64,000 nucleotides of DNA from the NCBI GenBank assembly GCA_017569305.1, contig CP069418.1, positions 744,001 to 808,000 of the forward strand. Reading direction: 5' to 3'. Of the stretch, positions 8,461-16,670 are shown in pieces. How positions within the stretch are numbered: position 1 is the first letter of the stretch; the number at the start of each line of letters is the position of its first letter. Under the pieces are notes generated by a model. It made no database searches. It saw only the letters and a program-made list of their open reading frames with translations, and was not told the origin of the DNA. This stretch comes from Clostridiales bacterium FE2011. GTDB lineage: Bacteria > Bacillota > Clostridia > Christensenellales > Aristaeellaceae. Position numbers and translations under genes: made by a program.

Positions 8461-10605
8461 TCACATTCTTCCCTGTACCATCGTCAGTGCGATGCGTTTC
8501 TTTTGCTCATCCACACTGACCACCCATACCTTCACGATATCCCCCACCTTCACAACCTCGGAGGGATGCCGGATAAACTTCTCCGCCATGCGGCTGATAT
8601 GCACCAGTCCGTCCTGGTGCACCCCGATATCCACAAAGGCGCCGAAGTCAATCACGTTCCGCACGGTACCGGTCAGTTCCATGCCGGGTTTCAGGTCCTT
8701 CATCTCCAGCACGTCCGTCCGGAGCACCGGCTTGGGCAGCTCGTCACGGGGATCCCGTCCGGGCTTGGCCAGTTCACCCAGCATATCGTTCAGCGTCGGA
8801 AGTCCGACGCCGATCTCCGCCGCCAGCTTTTCGTGGCCGTAGCGGCTGGCCCGGTGCACCACGTCCGCCGCGCCGCCCCGGATTTCCTTCATATCATAGC
8901 CCAGCTTTTCCAGCAGCAGCTTGGCCGCGTCATAGCTTTCCGGGTGGACCGCGGTGGCATCCAGGGGATTCTTGCTGTCCATCACCCGCAGGAAGCCCGC
9001 GCACTGCTCATAGGCCTTCGGTCCAAGCTTCGGCACCTTCTTCAGGGTCGCGCGGCTGGCAATGCCGTTTTCTTCGCGATATGCCACAATGTTCTTGGCC
9101 AGGGCCGGCCCGATGCCCGCCACATGGCTCAGCAGTTCCGCCGAGGCCGTGCTGACCTCAACGCCCACCTGGTTCACGCACTGTTCCACCACGCCGTCCA
9201 GGGCCGCGGTCAGCTCATTCTGTTTCAGGTCGTGCTGATACTGACCCACGCCGATGGCCTTCGGATCAATCTTCACCAGTTCCGCCAGCGGGTCCTGCAT
9301 CCGGCGGGCAATGGAAACCGCACTGCGCTGGGTCACGTCAAAGTCCGGGAACTCTTCTGCCGCCAGCTTGCTGGCGCTGTATACCGAGGCACCCGCCTCA
9401 CTGACGATCATATAGGCCACGCCCGGCAGTTCCGGCAGCAGGGATACAATAAACTGTTCGCTTTCCCGGCTGGCCGTGCCATTGCCGATGGCCACCGCCG
9501 TAATGCCGTACTTATTCACAAAGCCTTTGATCAGCTTTGCCGCGGCTGCCTTGCCGCCTTCATTGCCCGGCAGGGTGAAATAGCCCACACCGGTATCCAG
9601 TACCTTGCCGTTTTCGTCCACCACTGCCAGCTTGCAGCCCGTCCGAAAGCCCGGGTCCACGCCCAGGGTCACCTTGCCCTTGATGGGCGGCTGCATCAGC
9701 AGCTGATGCAGGTTGTCGCTGAACACCTTGATTGCGCTGACGTTGGCCCGGTCGGTCAGGTCGTTCCGGATTTCCCGTTCCAGGGATGGGAACACCAGCC
9801 GTTCCCAGGCGTCCGCGCAGGCTTCCGCCACCTGCTGCGCCGCGGGAGTATTGTTCCGCACAAAGGCCTTGCGGATCGCGTCCTGGGCCTTTTCTTCCGG
9901 CGCCTCCAGGGTCACCTTCAGGAACTCTTCCCGCTCGCCCCGGTTCACCGCCAGAATGCGGTGCGCCGCAATGCTCCTCACCGGCTCCCGGAAGTCGTAA
10001 TACATGCTGTATACGCTGTCTTCCTCTTTGGCTGCCTTGCTGTGCAGGACGCCTTCCCGGTTCAGCAGCGCCCGCAGTTCCTTCCGGATCTCCGCGCTGT
10101 CGCTCACCGTTTCCGCCAGGATATCCCTTGCCCCGGCCAGTGCCGTCTCCACGTCGGGCACTTCTTTTTCTTCATTGATATACTTGGCCGCTTCCGCCGC
10201 GGGATCTCCCGCCTGCTGAAGCATCAGCCACAGGGCAAGAGGTTCCAGTCCCCGTTCCTTTGCCACGGTTGCCCGGGTCCGGCGTTTCGGCCGGAAAGGA
10301 CGGTATATATCTTCCAGTTCACTGAGGGTCACAGCCTTTGCCAGCTGGGCCTTCAGTTCATCGGTCATGACGCCCTGTTCTTCCAGGGAAGAAGCAATTT
10401 CCTCCCGGCGCTTTTCCAGGTTCCGCAGGTATTCCAGCCGTTCTGCCATCTCCCGCAGCACCTGGTCATCCAGCGAGCCAGTCGCTTCTTTCCGGTACCG
10501 TGCAATGAAGGGAATCGTGTTCCCCGCGTCCAGCAGTTCCACCGCTGCCTGTACCTGCTGCGGCCGCAGCTTAAACTCCCCCGCCAGTCTGTTCACAAAA
10601 TCCAT
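8461..10605 (-). CDS. tex: Tex-family S1 RNA-binding protein
   Basis: Cytoplasmic nucleic-acid-binding protein thought to act in transcription. 714 residues, the typical length. Domains in order are an N-terminal helical Tex domain (residues 1-200), a YqgF/RuvC-like RNase H-fold domain beginning at KVTLGVDPGFRTGCKLAVVD (about residue 315), helix-hairpin-helix repeats (AGIGPALAKNIVAYREENG, about 490-560) and a C-terminal S1 domain (GMELTGTVRNVIDFGAFVDIG). It lies 56 nt downstream of queH, with an AT-rich repeat between them, and probably shares its promoter. The ribosome site is weak (GGAG at 12 nt). Confidence 0.96.
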   Translation of the reverse strand: MDFVNRLAGEFKLRPQQVQAAVELLDAGNTIPFIARYRKEATGSLDDQVLREMAERLEYLRNLEKRREEIASSLEEQGVMTDELKAQLAKAVTLSELEDIYRPFRPKRRTRATVAKERGLEPLALWLMLQQAGDPAAEAAKYINEEKEVPDVETALAGARDILAETVSDSAEIRKELRALLNREGVLHSKAAKEEDSVYSMYYDFREPVRSIAAHRILAVNRGEREEFLKVTLEAPEEKAQDAIRKAFVRNNTPAAQQVAEACADAWERLVFPSLEREIRNDLTDRANVSAIKVFSDNLHQLLMQPPIKGKVTLGVDPGFRTGCKLAVVDENGKVLDTGVGYFTLPGNEGGKAAAAKLIKGFVNKYGITAVAIGNGTASRESEQFIVSLLPELPGVAYMIVSEAGASVYSASKLAAEEFPDFDVTQRSAVSIARRMQDPLAELVKIDPKAIGVGQYQHDLKQNELTAALDGVVEQCVNQVGVEVSTASAELLSHVAGIGPALAKNIVAYREENGIASRATLKKVPKLGPKAYEQCAGFLRVMDSKNPLDATAVHPESYDAAKLLLEKLGYDMKEIRGGAADVVHRASRYGHEKLAAEIGVGLPTLNDMLGELAKPGRDPRDELPKPVLRTDVLEMKDLKPGMELTGTVRNVIDFGAFVDIGVHQDGLVHISRMAEKFIRHPSEVVKVGDIVKVWVVSVDEQKKRIALTMVQGRM

Positions 10606-10640
10606 TTAATCTCTTTTCTCCTTTGAGTTGTTTTTCCAAA

Positions 10641-10682
10641 CCATTCATTATGCATTGTGCATTATGCATTATGCATTGAATA
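10641..10682. repeat. ATGCATT-type tandem repeat between queH and tex
   Basis: About 40 bp of overlapping TGCATTATGCA and TGCATTGTGCA units that run into the 3' end of queH and supply its last codons. Related AT-rich runs occur at 12552-12578, 12783-12822, 14271-14304, 47911-47955, 50740-50772, 52104-52146 and 63462-63478, nearly always next to a stop codon. Confidence 0.6.
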
Positions 10683-11264
10683 TCTGCATCCGCAGTAGTC
10701 CTGCCGGTACAGCTCGTACTCCCTGGACAGTTCCAGGGATCGGAGGTATCCGTTCTTTTTCTTGAAGTCAGCAAACAGGTATTTCACCCCGTACCGTTTT
10801 CCGGCTTCCTCCCCGATCCGGTTCACATTGTCCGCGTTCTTGTGCGGGCTGACGGAAAGCGTGGTCGTAAAGTATTCAAAGCCGTGGGCTTTCGCCTGCT
10901 CCGCGGTATAGTTCAGCCGCATGGCAAAGCAGGCCAGGCAGCGTTCCCCGCCCTCCGGAGCGTCCGCCAGTGCCGGTGCGAAGGCGTCAAACGCCTCGTG
11001 ATCATAATCACAGGGCAGCATCGGTATCTCTCCCGGCAGCAGCGTCAGCAGGCGTTTCTGCTCTGAAAGCCGGTGCAGGTATTCCTCTTCCGGTTCAATA
11101 TTCGGATTGTAATACAGCAGTGTCACCTGGAAATGCTCGGTCAGCCGCTCAAGCACTGCGCTGGAGCATGGACCGCAGCAGCTGTGCAGAAGCAGTGTCG
11201 GTTTTCGGCCTTCCAGCCGTGCGATTTCAGCTTCCATCTCCCGCTGATAGTTTCTTTTCTCCAT
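10662..11264 (-). CDS. queH: Epoxyqueuosine reductase QueH
   Basis: Iron-sulfur enzyme that reduces epoxyqueuosine to queuosine in tRNA, replacing the cobalamin-dependent QueG. About 200 residues. The four conserved cysteine pairs or singles are in HSCCGPCS, RCLACFAMRL and YRQDYCGCRYS, with SVSPHKNADNVN in between. The start is the ATG at 11264, which has GAGGAG 8 nt upstream; a GTG three codons earlier abuts the Shine-Dalgarno. The last residues (MHNA) are encoded by an AT-rich tandem repeat, so the natural C-terminus was probably altered there. Confidence 0.93.
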   Translation of the reverse strand: MEKRNYQREMEAEIARLEGRKPTLLLHSCCGPCSSAVLERLTEHFQVTLLYYNPNIEPEEEYLHRLSEQKRLLTLLPGEIPMLPCDYDHEAFDAFAPALADAPEGGERCLACFAMRLNYTAEQAKAHGFEYFTTTLSVSPHKNADNVNRIGEEAGKRYGVKYLFADFKKKNGYLRSLELSREYELYRQDYCGCRYSMHNA

Positions 11265-11295
11265 AGGCTCCACTCCTCTTTCTACTGCATGGCCA

Positions 11296-11324
11296 ACTTT
11301 ACACTTCTCTCCTTATAAAGTCAA
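11296..11324 (-). promoter_or_regulatory. Promoter of queH-tex
   Basis: Minus-strand TTGACT (11319-11324), 17-nt spacer, TAAAGT (11296-11301), about 30 nt upstream of the queH start. Confidence 0.7.
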
Positions 11325-11390
11325 CTGAACACGTCCCCCGTCAATCGCTGTCCGGCTTTGTAAAATAGGCTTTGAAGCAAATATCACATT

Positions 11391-11484
11391 CGCCCGTTAC
11401 GGGCGGATATTTCACATCGTGCGCAGCACGATATTTCATATGGAGGGCTCGCCCTCCATATTTCATGTTTGCCTTTGGCAAACA
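11391..11484. repeat. Array of four hairpins with constant ATTTCA linkers
   Basis: Four back-to-back inverted repeats of different sequence: CGCCCG/CGGGCG (11391-11405), ATCGTGC/GCACGAT (11416-11432), TATGGAGGGC/GCCCTCCATA (11439-11460) and TGTTTGCC/GGCAAACA (11466-11484). Loops are 2-3 nt. Linkers are close variants of ATATTTCA. The array lies upstream of both the queH and the cysK promoters, so neither transcript should contain it. Function unknown. Confidence 0.8.
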
Positions 11485-11554
11485 TTTCATTTACCTGCTC
11501 ACGATATTCCTATAAACTTGTACTATAAGACCTGATAGGAACAATCTATCTTTT

Positions 11555-11588
11555 ACCTATTGACTTAGTAGGTTTACTATGATATATT
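11555..11588 (+). promoter_or_regulatory. cysK promoter with overlapping palindrome
   Basis: TTGACT (11560-11565), 17-nt spacer, TATATT (11583-11588). A palindrome ACCTA-N9-TAGGT (11555-11559 and 11569-11573) straddles the -35 box and is placed to act as a repressor site. An Rrf2/CymR-type cysteine regulator is a plausible binder, by inference only. Confidence 0.7.
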
Positions 11589-11617
11589 GTCCGCAACACA
11601 TCGAGGAGGTAAGGATT

Positions 11618-12550
11618 ATGTCTAAGATTTACAAAGGCTCTCTGGAGCTGATCGGGAATACCCCCCTGGTCGAAGTCGTGAATATCGAAAAGGAGCTGGG
11701 ACTGGAAGCCACCGTCCTGGTGAAACTGGAATACTTCAATCCCGCCGGCAGCGTTAAGGACCGCATTGCCAAGGCCATGATCGAGGATGCTGAGCAGAAA
11801 GGCCTGCTGAAGGAAGGCTCCGTCATCATCGAGCCCACCAGCGGCAACACCGGTATCGGCCTGGCTTCCATCGCCGCCGCCAAGGGATACCGCATCATCC
11901 TGACCATGCCCGAAACCATGAGCGTGGAACGCCGGAACATCCTCAAGGCCTACGGTGCCGAGCTGGTGCTGACTGAGGGTGCCAAGGGCATGAAGGGCGC
12001 CATTGCCAAGGCTGAAGAACTGGCGAAGGAAACGCCCAACAGCTTTATCCCCGGCCAGTTCGTGAACCCCGCAAATCCCGCCATTCACCGGACAACCACC
12101 GGTCCCGAAATCTGGAACGATACGGACGGCAAGGTTGACCTGTTTATTGCCGGTGTCGGCACCGGCGGCACCCTGACCGGTGTCGGTGAATACCTGAAGT
12201 CCAAAAACCCCAACGTGAAGGTTGTCGCCCTGGAGCCGGAAGACTCCCCCGTGCTGTCTGAAGGCCATGCGGGCGCCCACAAGATCCAGGGCATCGGTGC
12301 CGGTTTCGTTCCGGACGTGCTGAACACCAAGGTCTATGATGAGATCTTCAAGGCCGCCAATGCGGATGCCTTTGCCACTGCCAAGCTGCTGGCAAAGAAG
12401 GAAGGCATCTCCGTGGGCATCTCCTCCGGTGCTGCCCTCTTCGGTGCCATCCAGCTGGCCAAGCGGCCCGAGAATAAGGGCAAGACCATCGTAGCCCTGC
12501 TGCCCGACAGCGGCGACCGCTACTACTCCACCGCCCTCTTCACTGAATGA
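11618..12550 (+). CDS. cysK: O-acetylserine sulfhydrylase (cysteine synthase A)
   Basis: PLP enzyme making cysteine from O-acetylserine and sulfide. 310 residues. The PLP lysine is K47 in NPAGSVKDR, the substrate loop is TSGNTG (74-79), the phosphate-binding loop is [10 protein letters not shown], and the C-terminus ends [13 protein letters not shown]. The start is the ATG at 11618, with GGAGG 9 nt upstream and the normal family N-terminus [17 protein letters not shown]. Monocistronic: own promoter upstream and a GC-rich hairpin downstream. No serine acetyltransferase gene is visible in the window. Confidence 0.97.
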   Translation: MSKIYKGSLELIGNTPLVEVVNIEKELGLEATVLVKLEYFNPAGSVKDRIAKAMIEDAEQKGLLKEGSVIIEPTSGNTGIGLASIAAAKGYRIILTMPETMSVERRNILKAYGAELVLTEGAKGMKGAIAKAEELAKETPNSFIPGQFVNPANPAIHRTTTGPEIWNDTDGKVDLFIAGVGTGGTLTGVGEYLKSKNPNVKVVALEPEDSPVLSEGHAGAHKIQGIGAGFVPDVLNTKVYDEIFKAANADAFATAKLLAKKEGISVGISSGAALFGAIQLAKRPENKGKTIVALLPDSGDRYYSTALFTE

Positions 12551-12597
12551 TTACCATGCATTCTGCATTGTAAGCATACAAACCACCTCCATAGAGC

Positions 12598-12627
12598 AAC
12601 CCCCGCGGAAGGCCTCCCGCGGGGGTT
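12598..12627 (+). terminator. GC-rich hairpin after cysK
   Basis: Perfect 11-bp stem AACCCCCGCGG/CCGCGGGGGTT (12598-12608, 12617-12627) with an 8-nt loop, 48 nt after the cysK stop. There is only a short T-run on the 3' side. The 130 nt between this hairpin and the next one hold nothing I can identify. Confidence 0.65.
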
Positions 12628-12755
12628 CGCTTATCGTAAAACGGATATCAAGATTAATTGTAGATTGATACTCTCCTGCCGATGTCAGATCATTTGGCTG
12701 TCTTTCCGACTGAAGGCGCAGCCGTAATGGATGAATCCCTTGGCATATAAACATG

Positions 12756-12782
12756 AAAAACGCACCCGCCGGGTGCGTTTTT
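12756..12782. terminator. Bidirectional terminator between cysK and the MATE gene
   Basis: Perfect 12-bp stem AAAAACGCACCC/GGGTGCGTTTTT with a 3-nt loop. A-run on one side and T-run on the other make it effective on both strands. It separates the convergent cysK and MATE transcripts. Confidence 0.85.
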
Positions 12783-12835
12783 CTCCGCCATTCTTCATTT
12801 TTCATTCTTCATCTCTGAAGATAGGAATCTCTGAT

Positions 12836-14191
12836 TCAGATCTTCAGATCAACCCACTTTCCCTGCTTAAACCGCAGGGAAACCATGATAAACCGAGACA
12901 GCTGATCCGCAAGGATTCCCAGCCAGACGCCGGTCAGTCCCCAGCCAAGCACGTTCACCATCAGCAGGGTGGATACCGTCCGGATTCCCGCAATGGAAAT
13001 CATGGCTGCATACAGTACGTACCGTACGTCGCCCGCCGCCCGCAGGCAGCCGGTAAAGATAATCTGGCTGATCTGCAGCAGTACAATCACAATCAGGTAC
13101 CGGCAGATCAGTTCGCCCATCTCCAGGATATGAGGCTCGCTGAAATACAGTCCGTAGAACCATCGTCCGCCGAAGAACAGCAGCAATGCCAGGATAAAGG
13201 AAATCAGCAGGCCGATCCGCTGGCAGATACTGCCGTAGCGTTTAGCCCTTTCCTTCTGTCCGGCGCCCAGCGACTCACCCGCCAGCGCCACTGCCGCTAC
13301 CTGCATGCCGTCCGCAAAAGAGAAGCCCAGGCCCAGGATGCTCATGCCGATATTGTGCGCCGCGAACTCATCCGTTCCCAGCCGGGCCGCAATCATGGCC
13401 GTCGCCAGGAAGCCGACCCGCGCCGCGATATTCTCCAGGGACGTATTCAGCGCCAGATGCCAGATGGACTTCGCACAGTCCCGTGAATAACGGAGTTTCA
13501 GCTGTTTCATCAGGGGAATACGCACATAGCTGTTCCGGCGGAACAGGGAGGATACCGCCATACCGGCAGCCACCACCGTGCCCAGCACCGTGGCAATCGC
13601 CGCGCCCCGGATTCCCCAGGCCGGGAAGCCGAAGTGACCCTCAATCAGCAGATAGTTGAACAGGATGTTCACCACGCTGCTGGTCAGGTTCGTGGTCATG
13701 GACAGCTTGGTATTGCCGCTCCCCCGCTGGGCGGAATTGATCACCATGGTAATCACATTGAAGAATGTGCCGCCCATGATGATCTGGAAGTAAGTCACCG
13801 CCGCCTCATGCGTATCCGCGTTGCTGCCGGCCAGTTCCATCATCCAGGGAGCAAAGACCACAAACAGCACCGATACCACGACGCAGGCAATACAGGCCAG
13901 GATAATCGCCGTCAGCAGGATCTGGTTGGCCGTATCCTGGCGTTTTTCCCCCTTGCGGCGTGCCACCAGGGCGGAAACCGCCACATTGATCCCAAAGAAA
14001 ATCGTCAGTCCGATAAACTTGGGCTGGTTGGTCAGGCCGACCGCCGCGATGGCATAGCTTCCCAGAGCTGAAACCATCATGGTATCGATCATGCCGGCCA
14101 GCGCCACGAAAAAGCTTTCCATCATCGCCGGCCAGGCAACAGACAGTGCCTTCCGGGTCATAGCTCCTGTGGAGGTTAACTCATAATTCAT
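12836..14191 (-). CDS. MATE-family efflux transporter
   Basis: Cation-coupled multidrug or metabolite exporter in the cytoplasmic membrane. 451 residues with 12 hydrophobic segments arranged as two repeats (MatE domains near residues 20-180 and 240-400). Family features include the N-terminal VAWPAMMESFFVALAGMIDTMMV and the motif NSAQRGSGNTKLSM in the first half, mirrored by TGCLRAAGDVRYVL in the second. No good Shine-Dalgarno is visible before the ATG (GAGTGAATAACG). It stands alone, with no adjacent regulator, so the substrate cannot be guessed. Confidence 0.93.
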   Translation of the reverse strand: MNYELTSTGAMTRKALSVAWPAMMESFFVALAGMIDTMMVSALGSYAIAAVGLTNQPKFIGLTIFFGINVAVSALVARRKGEKRQDTANQILLTAIILACIACVVVSVLFVVFAPWMMELAGSNADTHEAAVTYFQIIMGGTFFNVITMVINSAQRGSGNTKLSMTTNLTSSVVNILFNYLLIEGHFGFPAWGIRGAAIATVLGTVVAAGMAVSSLFRRNSYVRIPLMKQLKLRYSRDCAKSIWHLALNTSLENIAARVGFLATAMIAARLGTDEFAAHNIGMSILGLGFSFADGMQVAAVALAGESLGAGQKERAKRYGSICQRIGLLISFILALLLFFGGRWFYGLYFSEPHILEMGELICRYLIVIVLLQISQIIFTGCLRAAGDVRYVLYAAMISIAGIRTVSTLLMVNVLGWGLTGVWLGILADQLSRFIMVSLRFKQGKWVDLKI

Positions 14192-14270
14192 CGTTATTCA
14201 CTCTATCATAGGATTCTTTGTCAGGGTAATCCAACTGAACAGCGATCAATGACTCAGAATCCGATCAGCA

Positions 14271-14304
14271 ATAATTCTGAATTCTGAATTCATAATTCTG
14301 AATT
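14271..14304. repeat. AATTCTGAATT repeat at the 3' end of the TPM gene
   Basis: Three overlapping copies of TTCTGAATT (14275-14283, 14283-14290, 14296-14304), partly palindromic through GAATTC. The same core recurs at 47914-47926 and 63464-63476. The 115-nt gap between the MATE and TPM genes holds nothing else I can name. Confidence 0.55.
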
Positions 14305-14306
14305 GA

Positions 14307-15083
14307 TTAAAATCCGTGGCTGCTGCCGCCGCCGCTGAAGCCGCCTCCGCCGCCACCGCTGAAGCCGCCGCCAAAGCCGCCATGGGATCCGCCGCTGGAA
14401 GAGCTGCTATGATGCACCTTCCGGCTCAGTTTCTTGGCACCAATCACCGCGCCCATGCCCGCCGTGGCTGTGATAATCTCCGGCAGACTGACCTTAACTT
14501 CCTGTTCATGCCGTGTGGAAATGAGCAGATAGGCCAGCAGCAGGGCAACAACAATCGCCAGCAGCGCATTGCTTATATACTTCATCGGTCCGCTGACCGT
14601 TTCGCCCTTAAGCACCCTCAGTGTCTGGTTGAACGCGGTCATGGCGCAGCGGGCATATTCTTTGTCAGAGGCATAAGTATAGACGTTGTCCACAATGATA
14701 TTACCCTTGGCCTGGGTAATGGTCTTCCTCATATCACTGCTGGACCAGAGCATAATCTGCCTCGTCGTCATATCGATCATAAACAACGTGCAGTGCCCGG
14801 TGAACGTCTTGTTTGCCCATTCTTCCGCCTTGTCGCCTACGTATGCCCGTGATTCGCCATGATAGGTATAAAGGCCCACATTGCAGTAATCCGTGATTCC
14901 CATCATCGTGTTCATCACGTCATTGTATTCCGCGGCATCCAGCAGGAGCGCGCCATCGTCGATCACGGCAATATAGCCGGTTTCTTCATTGGTCTTTGTC
15001 AGTTTTTCCGCTCCGGCAAACCCGGGAATCAGCAGGATCAAAAGCAGCAGCAAGGCCGTAAGCTTTTTGGACATTGAAATCAC
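14307..15083 (-). CDS. Secreted/membrane TPM-domain protein with Gly-Ser-rich tail
   Basis: Function unknown. 258 residues. Signal peptide (LTALLLLLILLIPGFAGAE), a TPM-type domain (about 35-160; YIAVIDDGALLLDAAEYNDV and LFMIDMTTRQIMLWSSSDM fit the YgcG/TPM fold), one transmembrane helix (about 172-190; ALLAIVVALLLAYLLI), then a cytosolic basic stretch and a low-complexity tail GGGFSGGGGGGFSGGGSSHGF. The start is GTG at 15083: GGAGG lies 9 nt upstream and the GTG overlaps the previous stop codon (GTGA). An ATG three codons later is less well spaced. It is translationally coupled to a zinc-ribbon membrane protein, so they probably work together. Confidence 0.8.
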   Translation of the reverse strand: MISMSKKLTALLLLLILLIPGFAGAEKLTKTNEETGYIAVIDDGALLLDAAEYNDVMNTMMGITDYCNVGLYTYHGESRAYVGDKAEEWANKTFTGHCTLFMIDMTTRQIMLWSSSDMRKTITQAKGNIIVDNVYTYASDKEYARCAMTAFNQTLRVLKGETVSGPMKYISNALLAIVVALLLAYLLISTRHEQEVKVSLPEIITATAGMGAVIGAKKLSRKVHHSSSSSGGSHGGFGGGFSGGGGGGFSGGGSSHGF

Positions 15084-16651
15084 AGAAGCTCACCTCCCTG
15101 ATGGCTCTCAAACTGAGGCAGCGTATTCGAACAGGATTTGTTGTACAGTTTCAGCAGTTCCAGGCATTCCCAGATCACGCCGGCCATAATTGCCAGTGTC
15201 ACGATATAAATCGGCATATCCGCGCTGTGGAAGGGATCCAGCAGCAGGATAACCGTACCCGCGGCCATCGCGGTAAAGGTTACAAAGCAGCCAAACGGCA
15301 GTTTGGAACGGTCGCCCAGCGGCAGGATCATCAGTCCCATCACCACCAGCAGGGCCAGGGATCCGTATTTGTAAATGCGGATATTATCCAGGCCCGACAG
15401 GAGATCCATACTCAGATAGGAAGCCGCGCCCAGCGCAAAGATCCCCAGGTACCGGAAGATCCCGTGATTGTTCTGGCGGGCTACCCGTTTTTCCAGCCGT
15501 TTCATCTTGTTGACCCGGTCCTGAACGTCCACCGTTTCACCCTGGATTACGGCTTCCATCATTTCCTTTTCTTTCATCCGGGTTCTTCTGGAATTAACGG
15601 CCCACTGGGCAAACAGCGCCAGCAGCATGGCCGTAATCATGACCATTTCCGGACGCAGGGCCAGGTAGTTCTGGAAAAGGGCATACAGGGCCGCCGCCAA
15701 TGCCAGCGCCACCAGTGCGAACCGCGGAATATCCATCGGAATATCCGCCCACATTTCACCGGTCACCGCGTTCTGTACTGCGTATAGCACCCGTTTTCCG
15801 CTCTTCATGGACATAAACCATACCGGCAGGAGCGCGTCCCCGGTATAGGTTGCATGCGCCTTGGATGTCAGCGCCTTTTCCGCCTCCGACATGGAATAGG
15901 AAAGCGAGTCGTCCTTCAGCCTCGGCAGGGTATCCTCCAGTCCCTTACGGATAGCTTCGGACTTGGCATAGGGCACGTAAACATCCGGATCCGTATCCGC
16001 CACGTCCGCGTAAAAACCGCTCAGGTAGGCAGGCGAAAACGGAACCATCCGTTCCTGTGCGCCATGGGCAATCGAGATGGATTCAGAAATGTTATCCGGC
16101 ATTTCCCGGGAGGCGTCATGCATAATCCCTTCATACCGGTGATCCAGTTTGACCTGGGTCTTGTAGTAGTATGTGGTATTGCCCTTGTCCTCATGTCCTT
16201 CAAGGGTCATGGTGCCATCCACGCTCGCATTGTAAGTGTGGTAAGGCACATAAATACCACGGAAGCTGTCCGCTGAAATATGCTCCTTCAGCCGGTGATC
16301 GGCACAGAAGCTGCCCTTCAGCATGCTCTGGTATTTTTCAAAGCACTGCTCCCGGGTAATCTGGAAAGGAATCACCTTCTCCGGCGGATCATACTGTGCT
16401 TCCTGCTTTTCCAGCATCACAGAAGAACCGCAGTAGCTGCAGAAAGCTGCCGCGGCGGTATTCAGCGCATGGATTCCCGCGCCGCATGTCGGGCAGGTCA
16501 GCAGTTCCATATCGAAGCTGCTTCCCGCCTGCCGGGCTTCCTTCTCGTCCGCCTCAGCAATGCTCATGGTTCGATCGCAGCGATTGCATTTCAGCATCTG
16601 GCTGGGGATATCAAACAACATCTGGGACCCGCACCCGGGACAACTGTACAT
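15080..16651 (-). CDS. Zinc-ribbon membrane protein of unknown function
   Basis: 523 residues, not recognised as a named family. The N-terminus holds two zinc-ribbon units, CPGCG...CNRC (residues 4-25) and CPTCG...CSYCG (about 53-74). A soluble domain of about 230 residues follows, rich in Tyr (GIYVPYHTYNAS, TTYYYKTQ). The C-terminal half contains six or seven hydrophobic segments (about 300-500). Similar proteins with TFIIB-like ribbons are common in Clostridia next to TPM-domain genes. It overlaps the TPM gene by 4 nt, supporting a shared role in the membrane. AGGAGG 7 nt before the ATG. It begins 19 nt after the AI-2E family gene. Confidence 0.8.
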   Translation of the reverse strand: MYSCPGCGSQMLFDIPSQMLKCNRCDRTMSIAEADEKEARQAGSSFDMELLTCPTCGAGIHALNTAAAAFCSYCGSSVMLEKQEAQYDPPEKVIPFQITREQCFEKYQSMLKGSFCADHRLKEHISADSFRGIYVPYHTYNASVDGTMTLEGHEDKGNTTYYYKTQVKLDHRYEGIMHDASREMPDNISESISIAHGAQERMVPFSPAYLSGFYADVADTDPDVYVPYAKSEAIRKGLEDTLPRLKDDSLSYSMSEAEKALTSKAHATYTGDALLPVWFMSMKSGKRVLYAVQNAVTGEMWADIPMDIPRFALVALALAAALYALFQNYLALRPEMVMITAMLLALFAQWAVNSRRTRMKEKEMMEAVIQGETVDVQDRVNKMKRLEKRVARQNNHGIFRYLGIFALGAASYLSMDLLSGLDNIRIYKYGSLALLVVMGLMILPLGDRSKLPFGCFVTFTAMAAGTVILLLDPFHSADMPIYIVTLAIMAGVIWECLELLKLYNKSCSNTLPQFESHQGGELL

Positions 16652-16670
16652 GAGTGTTCCTCCTGAAAGC

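Noticed and set aside
10571..10774. Small minus-strand frame containing repeated MHNAQC-like residues
   Set aside because: It is a reading of the AT-rich ATGCATT tandem repeat and the antisense or shifted frame of queH; no ribosome site.
11391..11484. Hairpin array as a CRISPR array
   Set aside because: Units differ in sequence, repeats are self-complementary, linkers are only 6-10 nt and no cas gene is near.
12551..12805. Minus-strand frame of 84 residues between cysK and the MATE gene
   Set aside because: It runs through two terminator hairpins and a CATTCTTCATTTTT repeat; composition and position argue against a gene.
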